Assembly: GCF_048544455.1 (NCBI RefSeq) | Contig: NC_133526.1 | Span: 5,348,001 to 5,412,000, forward strand | DNA: 64,000 nt | Direction of reading: 5' to 3' | Source of the DNA: Silene latifolia | Lineage: Eukaryota; Streptophyta; Magnoliopsida; Caryophyllales; Caryophyllaceae | Part shown: piece by piece, positions 22,144 through 34,572 of the stretch | Layout of the letters: each line of letters begins with the position of its first letter | How positions within the stretch are numbered: position 1 is the first letter of the stretch | Translations under genes and position numbers: made by a program | The notes under the pieces: generated by a model | What the model was told of the DNA's origin: nothing | What the model saw: the letters and a program-made list of their open reading frames with translations, nothing else | The model's database searches: none

Positions 22144-23079
22144 TAGTTTTGGAGCCCGTAAAAATCACGGGATCGTTAACAATTGACGGCGTTTAAGTGT
22201 TTAATTTGTGAATAACTTATGGAGTAGTCCCTCTCCCTCAATCATTTGTTTAATTTTAATTATAAAATTACTCACAAATAGTTATTAAAAAAAAGATAAA
22301 TAAATGAACACGACCGAGGGAGCGGTATTTTAAAAAAAAGTTTAATACACTTCAAATTTTTGATTCGGGATGATAGGCAAACCAAAATGTGAATAGCTTG
22401 GTTGTTTTGAAGCGAGGACACGGTCCATCAAATTGAACTTTCGGGTACTTGTGATCTTATGGACAATCTTGCCGCCATAGAAGTATTCGAACATGAATTT
22501 GCGCTCCATTATTGTCCCCTGTTTTCAAAGGATTTAAAATATATGAGTACAAGTTGCTATCAATAAAACAAAACATTAAAATAAGTCACCCTTCCATATA
22601 TGAACAAATTGCATTGGAATTTATTGTCTACTCCATATGCAGTTAAAAACCTCATAACTTCGAAATATATAACGTGATTACTTTTCATTCATTATCCTTT
22701 TTTTCTCTACAAAAATATAACATTCTTATTACTTCCACTACAAAAAGAATTAAAACAGGCGACTGATTTTGGCGACTGAAATCAGTCGCCAAACGTCAGT
22801 CGCGGACCTTAGTCGCCTTTTTTAGCTTTGGCGACTAAAGTCGGTCGCCAAATTTAGCGACTGAAATATCAGTCGCCAAATACCAAAAATGGCGACTGAA
22901 AGGGTAGTCGCCAATTTGGCGACTGATGCCAAGGTAGTCGCCAAAATGGCGACTGAAATGCAGTCGCCAAATGCTGATTCAGTCGCCATTTTTGGGTGAC
23001 GTAGCCAATTTGACTGAGGCAATTTGGCGACTGATTACAGATTTGGCGACTACAAATCAGTCGCCAATTTGGCGACTAC

Positions 23080-23822
23080 TAGGGATGGCAGTCCCACCCT
23101 TACCCTGTGGATATCCATCCACCCGAAATTAAATGGGTGGGATATGGATGACGAATTTTTTTCGAATTTAGGGTAGGATATGGATATGGGTGAATTTAGG
23201 GTGGGATATGGATTATCGTCTCTCACCCGCTTAACCACCCTGTGGATATCCGAAATTAATATTTATAATTAATTTTTTATTAAGTTAATAATTATTTAGG
23301 TCATTAATGATTTCCCTTCAAAAGTATATTTTTTTATCAGAAATTTTACTTAATTTTAATATCATATTGTTATTTAGGAAAAGTAAAACTTGTATTTATG
23401 TGGATATTGTTATTTTCACTAATCAAAGTAACTTACTTTTGTTAGTTTAATCAATAATATAATGCGTTGGTGGTTTCTTTGTAGTTGGCGTGGCGTATTT
23501 GTATGGTCACTTGCTTTGCAAAGACACTTTGTTGTTGGATATATACTAGGTTGCTATTTGCTAACACATATTGTTACTTGAATTATGTATGCCTTTTAAT
23601 TTTATCGCCACAATTTTTTTACGATATATTATCTTTAAATTTTATACGCTGTGAAAATATCCAACGGGTACCCGCTCCACCTGCTTCACCCGGTGGATAT
23701 GGATATGGATGGATGAAAAAATATTAAATGGATGAGGGTGGGATATGGATGACCATAAATTAAATGGATATGGATATGGATATGGCTCCACCCCATCCAT
23801 ATCCCACCCATTGCCATCCCTA
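23080..23822. mobile_element. hAT-type non-autonomous element nested in the CACTA
   Basis: Termini TAGGGATGGCAG and TGCCATCCCTA are inverted. The exact 8-bp duplication GCGACTAC (23072-23079, 23823-23830) is itself part of a CACTA subterminal repeat. The ends carry GTGGATATGGATATGGATGG-type repeats. No transposase is seen. Confidence 0.93.
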
Positions 23823-24139
23823 GCGACTACCTTGAATCAGTCGCCAAATTGGCGACTGACTTGCAGTCGCCAAATCAGTAATCAGTCGCCAAAGCTACTG
23901 TAAGTTTTGGTGGATTTTTTCGTTTTCATTGCTAGCCAAAAATTTACAACCTGCATACAAACCGATGTTCCACAACACCATACATCCCATTTCAACACAC
24001 ACAACACCATACATTTCAACCCAACACCTCCCAATTTCTCAAACTTCATTTCATATATTGAAAATGAAAGTTTTACAAGCTAAACTATTCTAAATGTTCA
24101 AGTCTAAATGTTCAAGTCTTACAAGCTTACATGCTAAAA

Positions 24140-25808
24140 TCATCCTACTTGGAAGCCAACACCGGCTCCACTCCCCCCATGTGGACCATGCGGATCATTT
24201 GGATCGTAGTTGGATCTAGGTCCGGGGTTACAACCTTGCCACCAATTCTCAAACATTTCCATTCTTTCCTTCATTTTCCGGAATTTTTCATCACGTTTGG
24301 CAAGTTCTTCATCACGTTTGGCATCACGTTCATCACACTCTCTTATTTGACTTTGAAGTTGACTAATAATTCCCGGTTGATACGTGTTGCTGGGAATTGT
24401 TGAAGTCGATCTCCTACGCGTTTTCTCATAGAAAGCCGGTGTTGAACTTCCTTACCATACACATTCCCTTTCTTGAAGCCATCCACCAACTTATACCATA
24501 TGTCATTATCCGGAGTTTCTGGATTGGCGGCTTTTTCTTGTTCAAATGCTTCCTACAATATTAAACAAATGGTTGTAAGTTAATATGGTAACCACCTTAT
24601 ATACGACATTTTAAAAGAGAGTAAATTAACAAAAATTAAGTGTTACGGAAACTTACATATAATTGCTTGTCTTTTGGCTTAGTCCAAATTCTAACCCCTT
24701 TGTGGTCAACCACGGAATGCGTGTCCGAAACAGATTCTGTACCGACGCAATCGGGCATGACTTCTTCTTTCCTCTCTGAATGAAAAAAAAAAAACATACA
24801 TGTTAGAAAATCAACAAAAAATGTAACATAAAATAAACATGTTGCATTGAAGACAAAAAAAAAGTGTGAAATAATAGACAAACTTACCCCCAACATACGA
24901 TTCCAGAACGATCGTGAACCCGCGAAATGAGTAGGCTCGTTCACGGCGTCTTCCTTTCCTCCTCTTTTGTTGAGGGATGCTTGCTTAGACTTCTTCTGAA
25001 AGCCGGGAGTTTTGGTATGCTTTATTAAGCCTTCATACTTGTCACCTGCAATTACACATATGAAATCATAACTAATAAGTTACTGATATTATTTATAATA
25101 TAAGAGAGTATATACTAATTAATACAAATAACAAAACAAGTTAATTAAATACCTTTCATGTGCTCTGGTTCCTTTGGGCGCCTAACTACCTTCCAAATCA
25201 CGTCCCGATATTGTCGAGTACCGACTTCCTCGTACCTGATACGGACATTCCGTTCTTGAGACGGTGACCAAGCATATGCTTGCTACAAAAAAAAAGCGAC
25301 AAAATTTCATATTAGTATTTATAAAAGTATAACCTTGGTTATTAAAACAAAGAAATACGGAAAATATATACCCGAAAGTTATTGAACCACGCATCTCTTT
25401 GTGCAGGAGAAGCTTGTGTCCACGATGTAGGAATTGGACCCACGAAATTAGTCTTCGTGCTTTTCGTGACACCTCGTACCACGCAATTGTCCATAAACCT
25501 GCATTTATTTTGAACATGTAAAATTACAAACAATTATTATTTAAAAAAAATAAAAAAAAATAAAAAAAAATAGTAGACTAATAAAGAATAAAACTTACCA
25601 TAATCCCGCTCTAAACTCAAGAATCATCTTATGATCCGAAGTGTACCGTATCGGCACCCGTGGCTCGTCGGTAGCGTCACTCTCCTCACCGTCACCGTCT
25701 CACCGCATCGAGATCCTCCTGCACAAACTCCTCCTCCCGCTCCGGACGCGTACTCCGTCCTCCTCCTCGAGCCGCCTCCACGCTTCCTACCTCGACCTGC
25801 TCCACCAT
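24140..25808 (-). CDS. TNPA-like (Ptta/En/Spm-type) CACTA protein gene
   Basis: A six-exon gene model on the minus strand: 25599-25808, 25372-25498, 25153-25282, 24888-25045, 24657-24775 and about 24140-24552, with canonical GT/AG at the internal junctions. The product has a DHKMILEFRAGLW start region, then FVGPIPTSWTQASPAQRDAW, a YRDVIWKVVRRPKEP stretch, a basic KHTKTPGFQKKSKQASLNKR linker and a charged C-terminal coiled-coil (AKRDEELAKRDEKFRKMKER). These are marks of the plant Ptta/En/Spm family, whose TNPA member binds subterminal repeats. In the last exon the reading frame appears to shift near the VYG motif, and the first exon is open only in part. The gene is probably damaged. Its 5' start is uncertain. 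Confidence 0.7.
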
Positions 25809-25913
25809 CTGCGATAATACAAATAAAAATTAACACAAATAATGATAAATGAAAATTATACAGACTTCTAAATTTTAATAATTTACTCTTGAGGAATACA
25901 AAATTATACCAAT

Positions 25914-26907
25914 TTAATCATCTTCATCTTCAAACCCCTCGTCCTCATCCTCATCCTCTTCCTCATCGTCATCATCATCATCATAATCATCTTCATCTCC
26001 AAACCCCTCGTCCTTCCTCCTTTTCTCCTCCTCCCTTCTCCTCCTCACCTCATCTTCCCCCCTCATCTCCTCCTCTTCTTCCCTTCTCTCCTCCTCCTCC
26101 TCCGCCTCATCCTCCCCCGGCAGTCTCTCTTCCACATCATAAAATTTTTCCTCTTCCATGTCTTCACCATCTTTATTCTCATGCTCATAGTTGATTTCAT
26201 CGGGTGGAGACAAAAGCGTTTCATTTGAAACGTTTTCTTCTTGGAAAAAAGTTGTATCAACTTGTGACCGTGCCTTCGTCTTAAAGATTGCACACCACGC
26301 ATTTTGATTTCTATCATTTGTTGTGCTTGGATAAGTAGCAAAATACACTTGATGAGCCTGATGTGCAAGTATAAATGGATCATACTTAGAGTATGTTCTA
26401 GTACGATTCACTTCTACAAGCTTGTATTGTTCATGTACTCTCATTCCAAATACAGAATTATCCTTCCAAATCAACCTTGAATAAGACAGTTTTATAAGCT
26501 CGGCCACGTCCACTATAACTAATTTCAAAGATATCTTCAACTATACCATAGTATTCGTTGTCATCAAGAGAAGAAATAGTAACCCCCCAATTGCACCTAG
26601 CCTTACCTTTACCGTGGTTGAATGTTTGAAAATTAAACCCATTAACCGAGTATCGATTCCACGTTCTTACCATTTTTGAAGGACCAAAAGCCAAACTTCT
26701 TATCAAATCATCTTGAATATTCAACTCAATTACATGTTTCTGAAACCATGATGGAAATTGGTCCTCATGTTTGTCCGAAACATCATCCTTACTTATATTA
26801 GGATTCCTCTGAATGAAATCATTAACAAACTGTGTTTCGTATGGCTCCAAGAGGTCACAATTAGATAGCACGTAAAGGTGGGCACGATTATACTCTTTAT
26901 CATCCAA
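25914..26907 (-). pseudogene. TNPD C-terminal remnant (DUF4216-type) with acidic tail
   Basis: From 26907 the frame encodes RAHLYVLSNCDLLEPY, FPSWFQKHV and NEYYGIVEDIFEISY, the region around the DUF4216 domain at the end of CACTA TNPD transposases. A single extra base near 26490 shifts the frame. It continues in the other frame as WKDNSVFGMRVHEQYKLVEV and ILAHQAHQVYFATYP. A strongly acidic Glu/Asp tail runs to 25914. The Transposase_21-type catalytic part, which should lie further right (26907-28100), is absent, so an internal deletion is inferred. The element could move only with TNPD supplied in trans. Confidence 0.8.
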
Positions 26908-26944
26908 ATATCGTGTTTGCCCCTTTGATGAACACCCTTCAAGT

Positions 26945-27102
26945 CACTAGCAAACACACTTGTAATTTATTAATGAGGAAAAAATTCGGCAGCAATTCCC
27001 TTCAGTTCTCCAAATACACATATACATGTATTCGGAGAACATTAAAGGGATCGCCACCAAACTCATTCCTCATTAATAAATCACAAGTACGTGTTTACTA
27101 CC
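26945..27102 (-). repeat. Long imperfect foldback inside the CACTA
   Basis: The left arm with TTTATTAATGAGGAA (about 26967) pairs with its exact inverse TTCCTCATTAATAAA (about 27066). Pairing continues imperfectly over some 65 bp per arm through TTCGGCAGCAATTCCC and GTTCTCC. The loop is about 15-20 nt around ATACATGTAT. It could be a small-RNA source or a remnant of inverted tandem repeats. Function is unknown. Confidence 0.65.
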
Positions 27103-27663
27103 TAAATGACTTGAAACGTACAAAGACAGTCCCAAAATGGGGACTATTCAAGAATTACTCCTAATGAGTAATTCTTGAACGGGTACTAAGTCAACATCAA
27201 ATCAAACAACAACACAATCAAGTACTAAATTAATTAAGTCAATCAATAGCCCAATTCAACCACATAGTAAAGGCTTCTATCCTAAAGTCCGTAACATAAT
27301 TTGAACTAAAATTAGTAAATTTAAAAAGTAACTGGTAAGAGGAGGTTACCTAATCAAGTAAAAGCAAAAATGAAAAGAAAACAAGAAGCAACAAATGACT
27401 ACACGACGGTGGTGCCTAGCAACATGTGTGACAACCCTGAAAAAGAGAAAAGAAAAACAAAAATAACAAGGTTATTCTACCTCAATTCATCAATAACATG
27501 AATTATCAAACTAAATTTATCAAAATCAAGTCCTAAAGAAGGTTCTACTTAGCTAATAGATAATTTCTCTTAATCCAAAAGACGGTTCCACTTAGCTAAT
27601 TCCATTAATGCAAAGGACGGTTTCACTTAGCTTAACATTAATAATAATAAGGCGGTTTAATTA

Positions 27664-27736
<73 letters not shown>

Positions 27737-27788
27737 TAATAATAATAATACTAATACTAATAATAATACTAATACTAATAATAATAAC
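27664..27788 (+). repeat. (TAA)n microsatellite
   Basis: About 125 bp of AAT/TAA triplets with a few ACT or AAC variants. Frames across it give poly-Ile or poly-Leu and are not genes. It is followed by a short CCACCGCCACCACCC G/C-rich repeat (27797-27890). Confidence 0.95.
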
Positions 27789-29030
27789 AATAATTCCCTT
27801 CCCCCACCGCCACCACCCACGGCCACCCTTCCCCCACCGCCACCACCGTGGCCCACGGCCACCCTTCCCCCACCGCCACCACCCACGGCCGACCAAACCC
27901 CCACCCATAACCCTAAACCTAAACACAAACCCCCTTAATCATTCCCTTTTAATTCAAACACAAATTAAACTAAATCTAACTACAAATTAATCTAACATAC
28001 TAACTACAAATAAATCTAACAAACTAACCACAAATTAATCAAACTAACTACAAATTAATCAAACTAACTATAAATTAATCTAATAAATTAAACTAAATAA
28101 ACTGAAATTAAACAAAAACAACAAACCTAATTAAAGAGGGTGGATGTGGCGGTGGAAATGGCGGTGGAAATGGCGGTGGAAGGGTGGTTGTGTGGTGTTG
28201 TTGGTTGGTGTCGTCCGTCGTTCGCCAAATCGCCGCTCGACTTTTTTTTTTTTTTTTTTTTTTGTTTCGCAAAGAGTAAAGTAGGAGAGAGGGGGAAAGT
28301 AATTAAAAATTTGGCGATCGACTTTTTGAATTTGGCGATGAAAATCGATCGCCAAATTTGGCGACTACTTTAATTTCATCGCCAAATTCCATAAGTCAGT
28401 CGCCAAAAAAGATTCCCTTTTTAAAATGACAGCCTGGTTTGTACTAAAACTTTTAGCGACTGATTGTCAATTTGGCGACTGAGTTTCAGTCGCCAAATTG
28501 GCGACTATATCTAATTCAGTCGCCAAATTGAAAGTTTCAGTCGCCAAGTTTGATTCCTTTTTTGAAAAAGTCAGTCGCCATATTGGCGACTAATTTCAGT
28601 CGCCAATTTAAAAATCAGTCGCCAATTTGGCGACTACTTATTTCAGTCGCCAAATTTCGGTCGCCTGTTTCAGATTTTCTTGTAGTGTTCGCATATAGTA
28701 AGTACACATATAGATATAGAATTTAAATAAATACTTCCGTCAAAATCTTAAAACTCGTACAATATGGATAATTATGCTAATCTCGTAAAAATATTTCTTA
28801 TTGGGTATGCAAAATAATTACGCGGATTTCAAAGCATATCCATGTTATGATCGCATTAACATATACATACCTCCTACAATAACATCATTAATTAAATTAT
28901 CATTTTAATTAATTGAATTGGCACCTCCATAAAGATGAGAGAAAACTAAAAAGTTTATTTACATTTACATTCTTTTGTCACATTAAAATTTGTCATTTTA
29001 GGTACCATTTAATTAGATTGCTTGTATAGA

Positions 29031-32000
29031 TTTATTTATAGAGAAATGAATTAAATCAATGCCATGTAATAATGAATTAAAAATTCCATGTCACAATAAA
29101 ATTTGTCATGTCACATTTAAATTTGTCATTTTTGGAATTCAGTAGTGGAGAGCCTTTTGATGTCCATGAACAATAACTCATAATCAAGAGCATTAAAATG
29201 CTAATTAAAGGAAGAAGTTGACCGTTTTTATAAGTAATGCTTGGCAAGTGAAGGGACACAAACTTTATTTTGTAAGAAATTAGAGAAAACTACCAAAATG
29301 TATGAAATCAATGTACTACTCTAGTTAGGATTGATGATGTCTTTTGATTTTCTTTATTTGTATGTTATAAGATATGTAATGATATTTCCGTAAGAACTTT
29401 TAGTAATCATTCATATTTTTAAAAGAATTAAATAAGTGTCATGTCACAATAAACTATTGTCGTGTCACTATATGTTACTGCCATGTCACAATTAATTTGC
29501 CATGTCACATTATTTCAAGTAGCTACATGAACAAAAAGAAAAGCAAAAATGAGACACAAAATTCTAATAAAATACTCTAAATTACAGAGAAAACAAAAAA
29601 AAATCGACTTTTTTAAGGACGGGTAATGTTGGTTTGGACAACTTTGATATCAAATAAGACAACATGAATTGGTATTTGGATAAGATTTTAAAGAAAAAAA
29701 ATCAATTACTCTCAATTTTCCTTAAAGATTTTTGCTTTCATTCGATATTTCAAATACACCATTGCAGAAAAAAGAAAAACCGAAAAAAATGAAAGAGTCA
29801 TCCAAACCAAGAAAAAATCGATAAAGAAGATCCATAGCCGTTATTTCCAATCTCGTGTATTGTTATTGATATGTGAGTATGTCATCCTTCTATAATATTA
29901 ATACAAACACACACAAAAATAACTAATAAAATTCTAATTAATTCAAAACATAATAAAAATAAAAAGTGAAACAATTAATTTAGTTCTATATGTATACTTT
30001 ACCACCCAACTTTTTGAATAAAGTTGAAAATTCATCCTCCTGCAATATTAATATAAACACACAAAAATAACTAAAATATTCTAATTAATTCAAAACATAA
30101 TTAAAATAAAAAGTGAAATAATTAATTTAGTTCTTTAGCTATACCTTACCTACCGATTTTTTGAATAAAGTTGGAAACTCATTCTCCTGCAATATTAATA
30201 CAAACACAAAAAATAATAACAAATTAATACAAAACATAAGAAAAATTAAAAATGAAACAATTAATTTACTTTTCTATGTATACTCTAGGTGCTATTTTTT
30301 TGAATAAAATTGAAAATTATGGTGAATATAATAGTTATATATATGAAAAATTATATTACTAATTCTCTAAACATTTTATGAATGAAAGGAAAATAAAAAA
30401 ATGGTATATATAGTAATGATGAAAGGAAGTTAAAAGGTCATTTCATTAAATAAAGGAAATAATGGTTAAATAAATAAGGTAAATAAATAACAAAAATTAT
30501 GAGAGTAGATCAATGGTTACAATATATTTTTTTCTTTCTTTTTTGTGTTTATACCTTATATTTTTTTGGTTTTTTTAACTTATATTTTTTAATTTTCTTA
30601 AATTGGTAATCCATGTTACTTTTTTTTTTTGCCATGTCACATTAAAAGTTGACACGTCACAATTAAACTTGTCATGTCACATTTTTTAGGTTAGCCTTTT
30701 AATAAGATTTATAGATATACATGTAAAATAGAGAATCTCGCCGATAATGAATGGTGATGCTTTGTAAGCCAACTAAAAGAGTAAAAAATATGTTTTCGTT
30801 TTTCACATTTAGATCCAAACATGTAATCTTCACTTTTTAATAGCCTCCTCACAATCAATAATCTGCAAATTAAGATAGTTAAAATTAAAATTAAATAAGC
30901 ATCATCTTAATTACAAAACTAACTATACAACTTATTAAACGTTTAAAATTTTAAAATCTTAAAATCTTAAAAGATAGAAATATGGAGTACTTTTAAGAAG
31001 ACTATGAACGTTTGAATCACATGCACATATACACCTTATTTTTCACTTTTTCGCAAGTGTGCTAATTACAATATTTAAAATGGTTTTGAAGTAAATCAAA
31101 AGTAACAATATGAGAAATTGTGAAGCTTTATAATCCAAGTTATTGGATTTTTTATTTGCCACATATAAGAACTTTTAGCTACTATCTTTATTACTAATGA
31201 GGAATTATATGGATAAATTTTACGATTTAAAATTTTAAATAATGAGAGTAAATTCTTAATTTATTTTTGTAATTTAGTACATGATCTTATGGGTTCCACT
31301 AAAAAATATTATTAGTAGCTTTATAATCCAAATTATTAGAATTTTTATTTACTATATATAAGACCTTTTAACTACTATCTCTATGGTTAATGAAAAGTTA
31401 TATGGACAAATTGTACAATTTAAATGATGAGAGTAAATTGTTAATTAATTTTTATAATTTAAATCATGATCGGTATTATGGTTTTCATAAAAAAATATTA
31501 GTAAATCTTATGATGAATTTTAATAAATAAGTCTGATGTAGCCTTAATATTAACCAATATAAAAATGACATGTGAATTAAAATTCGATGTTTTAAGTAGC
31601 CTTTTAACTATATTGTATTTTTTCTTACAAAAACAGAGTTATAAAAAAAAACAATTTACTAAGATCCTCTAAATTCGAATTAAAAACTAAAAATGTTTTG
31701 TTTTTATATCAAGTGAGACAATTACGTACCAAATAAGTTTTAATATCATTAGAACATGGATCAAGGACGGATATCAAGTTTTTGTTCAACTAAATCCTTC
31801 TGTTGCCCACACATTTCCCATGTAGTTTTTTTTAACACACTATGTTAATATTATGAGAAGACAAAGGAAGCATCACCTACAAAAATAGAATAAGAAACAA
31901 ACATACATTTAACGATAATTTAATTAATCTTGTAAATGGGTTTACATAAAGATAGTATAAAATAAATCTACCACAAAGCGATATTAGTGGATAAATTACA

Positions 32001-33115
32001 AAAAACTGTGCATTTTACAATAAGCTTATATAAATTACACAAACAAAACTCGTAGAACATACTTTATGTATAACGTAATTAACTGCACAATCCAACTTTG
32101 CAATAATAAGAAAATTGTACCATTCCATCTACAAAAATAAATCAAGGTGAGAAATACAAATTGACATCAATAAAAGTTATTTAAACAATACCGAATAAAA
32201 CACAAATCTTATGTATGATATAACTTTTTTTTTTCAAAAATGGAAATAATTAATAAAAATTATATGCAATGGAAAGTTTCAGTAACATATGAATATTCCA
32301 AAAGGTTAGAAAAAGAGGGTAAAAAATAAAAGTGCTTATTTTAAAGACTTTACGTATATTAACTTAATTAGCATCAAACAAGGAGTTAAATTTTAGGGGG
32401 AGAAAGGAATCATCAAAAAGGAAAAAGAAGAGCTAAAGAGAAAATGAAGAGTTAGACATGAATAATGGGTCATAAATGTGATAATAAGTATTCTATCTTA
32501 ATTCTATGAATGAATATTACTCCGTATTAATTAGTCACATATTATCAAATGAAAGTTTCTTAGTGATTCAATGTTGTCGCATGTCTTATACATATGCTCA
32601 AGGTAGCATTTTTATATTATTGTATAGATATGACATGTAGATTATGATATGTAATTTAGCATGCCTTTAAGCTATATATATAGATTTTGTATTTAGATTA
32701 TAGAGTTATTGATTTTACATACATAAATATGGAGCAAGGAGAAATGTAATGTAAAAGGTTTGCATGAGAGTGGTTTATAAATTATCTTATGAAATTAAAA
32801 TAAGACATATAGTTGATGGTTGATAGTTTGACTTACTTTTTAATTATATATATAGATTATTATTATTAATAAATCCACTTTGCATGAGAGTGATTTAAAA
32901 ATTATCCTATGAAATTAAAATTATCTAAACTTAGTTTTTTTACTATTAATTATGGGAGTAACTTTTAAATGTGGAATTGATAATTTTTTTTTCATGTGTA
33001 CTACTATGCTAGTATTTCCACGTGGACTATACTTTGCCACGTCACAATTAATTGTTGCCATGTCACATTTGTCTACGTGGCGTTTAATGTCTAGCCTTTT
33101 AATAATATTTATAGA
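29031..33115 (-). mobile_element. AT-rich nest of Helitron-like 5' ends
   Basis: Two more minus-strand 5'-type ends occur: TCTATAAATCTTATTAAAAG at 30715 and TCTATAAATATTATTAAAAG at 33115, each preceded by A. Both are followed by AAAGGCTA and by copies of TGTGACATGGCAA (about 29440-29515, 30630-30690, 33030-33080). No matching hairpin plus CTAG was found for each, so these are remnants or one large nested element. Three close copies of an AATATTAATACAAACACA-type unit lie at 29890-30260. No gene is recognised in this 4-kb stretch. Confidence 0.4.
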
Positions 33116-33417
33116 TATTTCAATTAAATTCAAATTCTGATTTTTTTTTTCATTATAATAAAATAAAATGGCATTAAAGATTTGTCCGATATGCTCATAC
33201 AGTCATGTGGGACGATATTTGACCTGTTTTAATATTAAGCCGGATACCACCGTCTAAAGAAAAAACTAGCCATACAAGAATTGGGATATACATACAAAGC
33301 CCAATTTATAAACCCTACGTCGACAAGGAGGATATACTCCAAGTAATTAGATTCTGCCTAAAATACTCGGAACAAAATCGAAAATCAAAGACACAAAACA
33401 CAAACCCTACGTCGACT

Positions 33418-34572
33418 ATGGAACGTTATTGCAATCTCAAAACAAAGACGAAAAGCAAATCCATGGAATTCCTTCCAAAAGAAATAATCCAACTAGAAAT
33501 ACTTCCATGGCTTCCAGTCAAACCTCTAACACGTTTCAAATGCGTTTCGAAAGAATGGTACACTTTGATCAACGGTACAACTTTCATTAACCTCCATCGT
33601 AAACGTACCCTAGAATCCCCTACCTTGGACGAAATGATTTTGGTTGTACCTTATACCCTAGAGGTTCGTGTCTACACCCATTTTGATAACGCACCTCAAA
33701 CTAGACATAACGGGACCCAACTGCATGGGGGTCCCGCTATAGTCGTGGGATGTTGCAATGGTTTGATTTGTTTAGAATTGCCACACGGCCGCTTTAGTCT
33801 GTACGACCCCTTAACCAATAAGAATACTAATTACCGGTTAATTCCTCGTTTGGGTGTTACATGGTCTACTCATAAAGAGTCTCAAGAGTATGGATTTGGG
33901 TACGACGATATAGGACACGTTTACAAGATTGTGAGTATTCGGACTTGCTTCCAAGGCCAAGAACAGATGCTTGTGGCTAATGTCTTTAGTACGAGTACTT
34001 ATTGCTGGGAAACGGTTATTGATTTTCCGTCATCATACACCTATTTATTTTGTCCCGGCGTCTACATAAACAATAAGCTACAGTGGATTGTCAATACTGA
34101 CAACGATCACGGTTGCATTGTTACTTTTGATCTTCACACACAAGTATTCGGGGAAATGACGTTTCCTAAAATTAACAACGGTCTTGGATGTGATTTAATG
34201 GGTATGGGTCGGTTTCTTTGTCTATATATGGACATTCATGAACATTCTAAACCGGGTTATTCATTTGGTGAATTATGGGTCATGAAAAAGTACGGTGTGG
34301 CGAAATCGTGGACTAAATTGCACGTCTTCTCAAATTGTTGGAATCCTAAATGGCTAATAGCTTTCAAACCCAAAGAACAAGCTATGTTAACAACATTTTG
34401 TAGCAAACTTACGTGGTTTGGTCTAAAAGAAAAATCGATGACCGACTTGGATGGAGGTATAAGGTACGATCGCTTGAGAAATCGTTATGCTAAACCATGG
34501 ATGTGTGTTAAAACCCTTGCTTCAACAACCCTTTTCCGAACGGCTACTCCTATGTCTTCCCGATTTACATAG
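33418..34572 (+). CDS. F-box/FBA-type protein
   Basis: An intact single-exon frame, 384 residues from Met 33418 or 369 from Met 33463. The second Met begins MEFLPKEIIQLEILPWLPVK and aligns with the start of the paralog at 9297-10439, so it may be the true start. The F-box (with RFKCVSKEWYTLI) is followed by the FBA region: VGCCNGLICLELPH, EYGFGYDDIGHVYKIVSIR, NVFSTSTYCWETV, INNKLQWIV and ELWVMKKYGVAKSWTKLHVF. The predicted role is substrate recognition in an SCF E3 ligase; the substrate is unknown. The 5' flank has AAACCCTACGTCGAC twice (about 33310 and 33403), a word also found upstream of the paralog. F-box genes of this kind expand in tandem and turn over fast. Confidence 0.85.
   Translation: MERYCNLKTKTKSKSMEFLPKEIIQLEILPWLPVKPLTRFKCVSKEWYTLINGTTFINLHRKRTLESPTLDEMILVVPYTLEVRVYTHFDNAPQTRHNGTQLHGGPAIVVGCCNGLICLELPHGRFSLYDPLTNKNTNYRLIPRLGVTWSTHKESQEYGFGYDDIGHVYKIVSIRTCFQGQEQMLVANVFSTSTYCWETVIDFPSSYTYLFCPGVYINNKLQWIVNTDNDHGCIVTFDLHTQVFGEMTFPKINNGLGCDLMGMGRFLCLYMDIHEHSKPGYSFGELWVMKKYGVAKSWTKLHVFSNCWNPKWLIAFKPKEQAMLTTFCSKLTWFGLKEKSMTDLDGGIRYDRLRNRYAKPWMCVKTLASTTLFRTATPMSSRFT

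Larger units (their letters stand above)
22736..28687 (-). mobile_element. CACTA (En/Spm) element, deletion derivative
   Basis: It begins CACTACAAAAAGAATT and ends, inverted, CACTACAAGAAAATCT. The 3-bp duplication TTC flanks both ends (22733-22735, 28688-28690). Many GGCGACTGA / TCAGTCGCC subterminal repeats fill about 22757-23070, 23825-23900 and 28310-28680, as expected for TNPA-binding sites. The genes run on the minus strand in En/Spm order, TNPD remnant then TNPA-like. The TNPD catalytic part is missing. The length is 5952 bp, including a nested hAT element. Confidence 0.92.
22144..29030 (-). mobile_element. Helitron host copy, split by a CACTA element
   Basis: On the minus strand the 3' end shows CCCGTGATTTTTACGGG (a hairpin) then CTCCAAAACTAG followed by T (CTAG at 22144-22147). 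A candidate 5' end, TCTATACAAGCAATCTAATT preceded by A, lies at 29030. Removing the CACTA element and its duplication leaves about 930 bp, close to the other Helitrons here. Two further 5'-like ends at 30715 and 33115 are alternative partners, so the right boundary is uncertain. Confidence 0.5.

Noticed and set aside
25889-26194. Pro/His-rich frame on the plus strand
   Set aside because: It is the complement of the acidic tail of the TNPD remnant.
27638-27928. Poly-Leu and poly-Ile frames
   Set aside because: They translate the (TAA)n microsatellite and the adjacent CCACCG repeat.
29320-29340. CTAGTTAGG as a Helitron 3' end
   Set aside because: No GC-rich hairpin precedes it on either strand.
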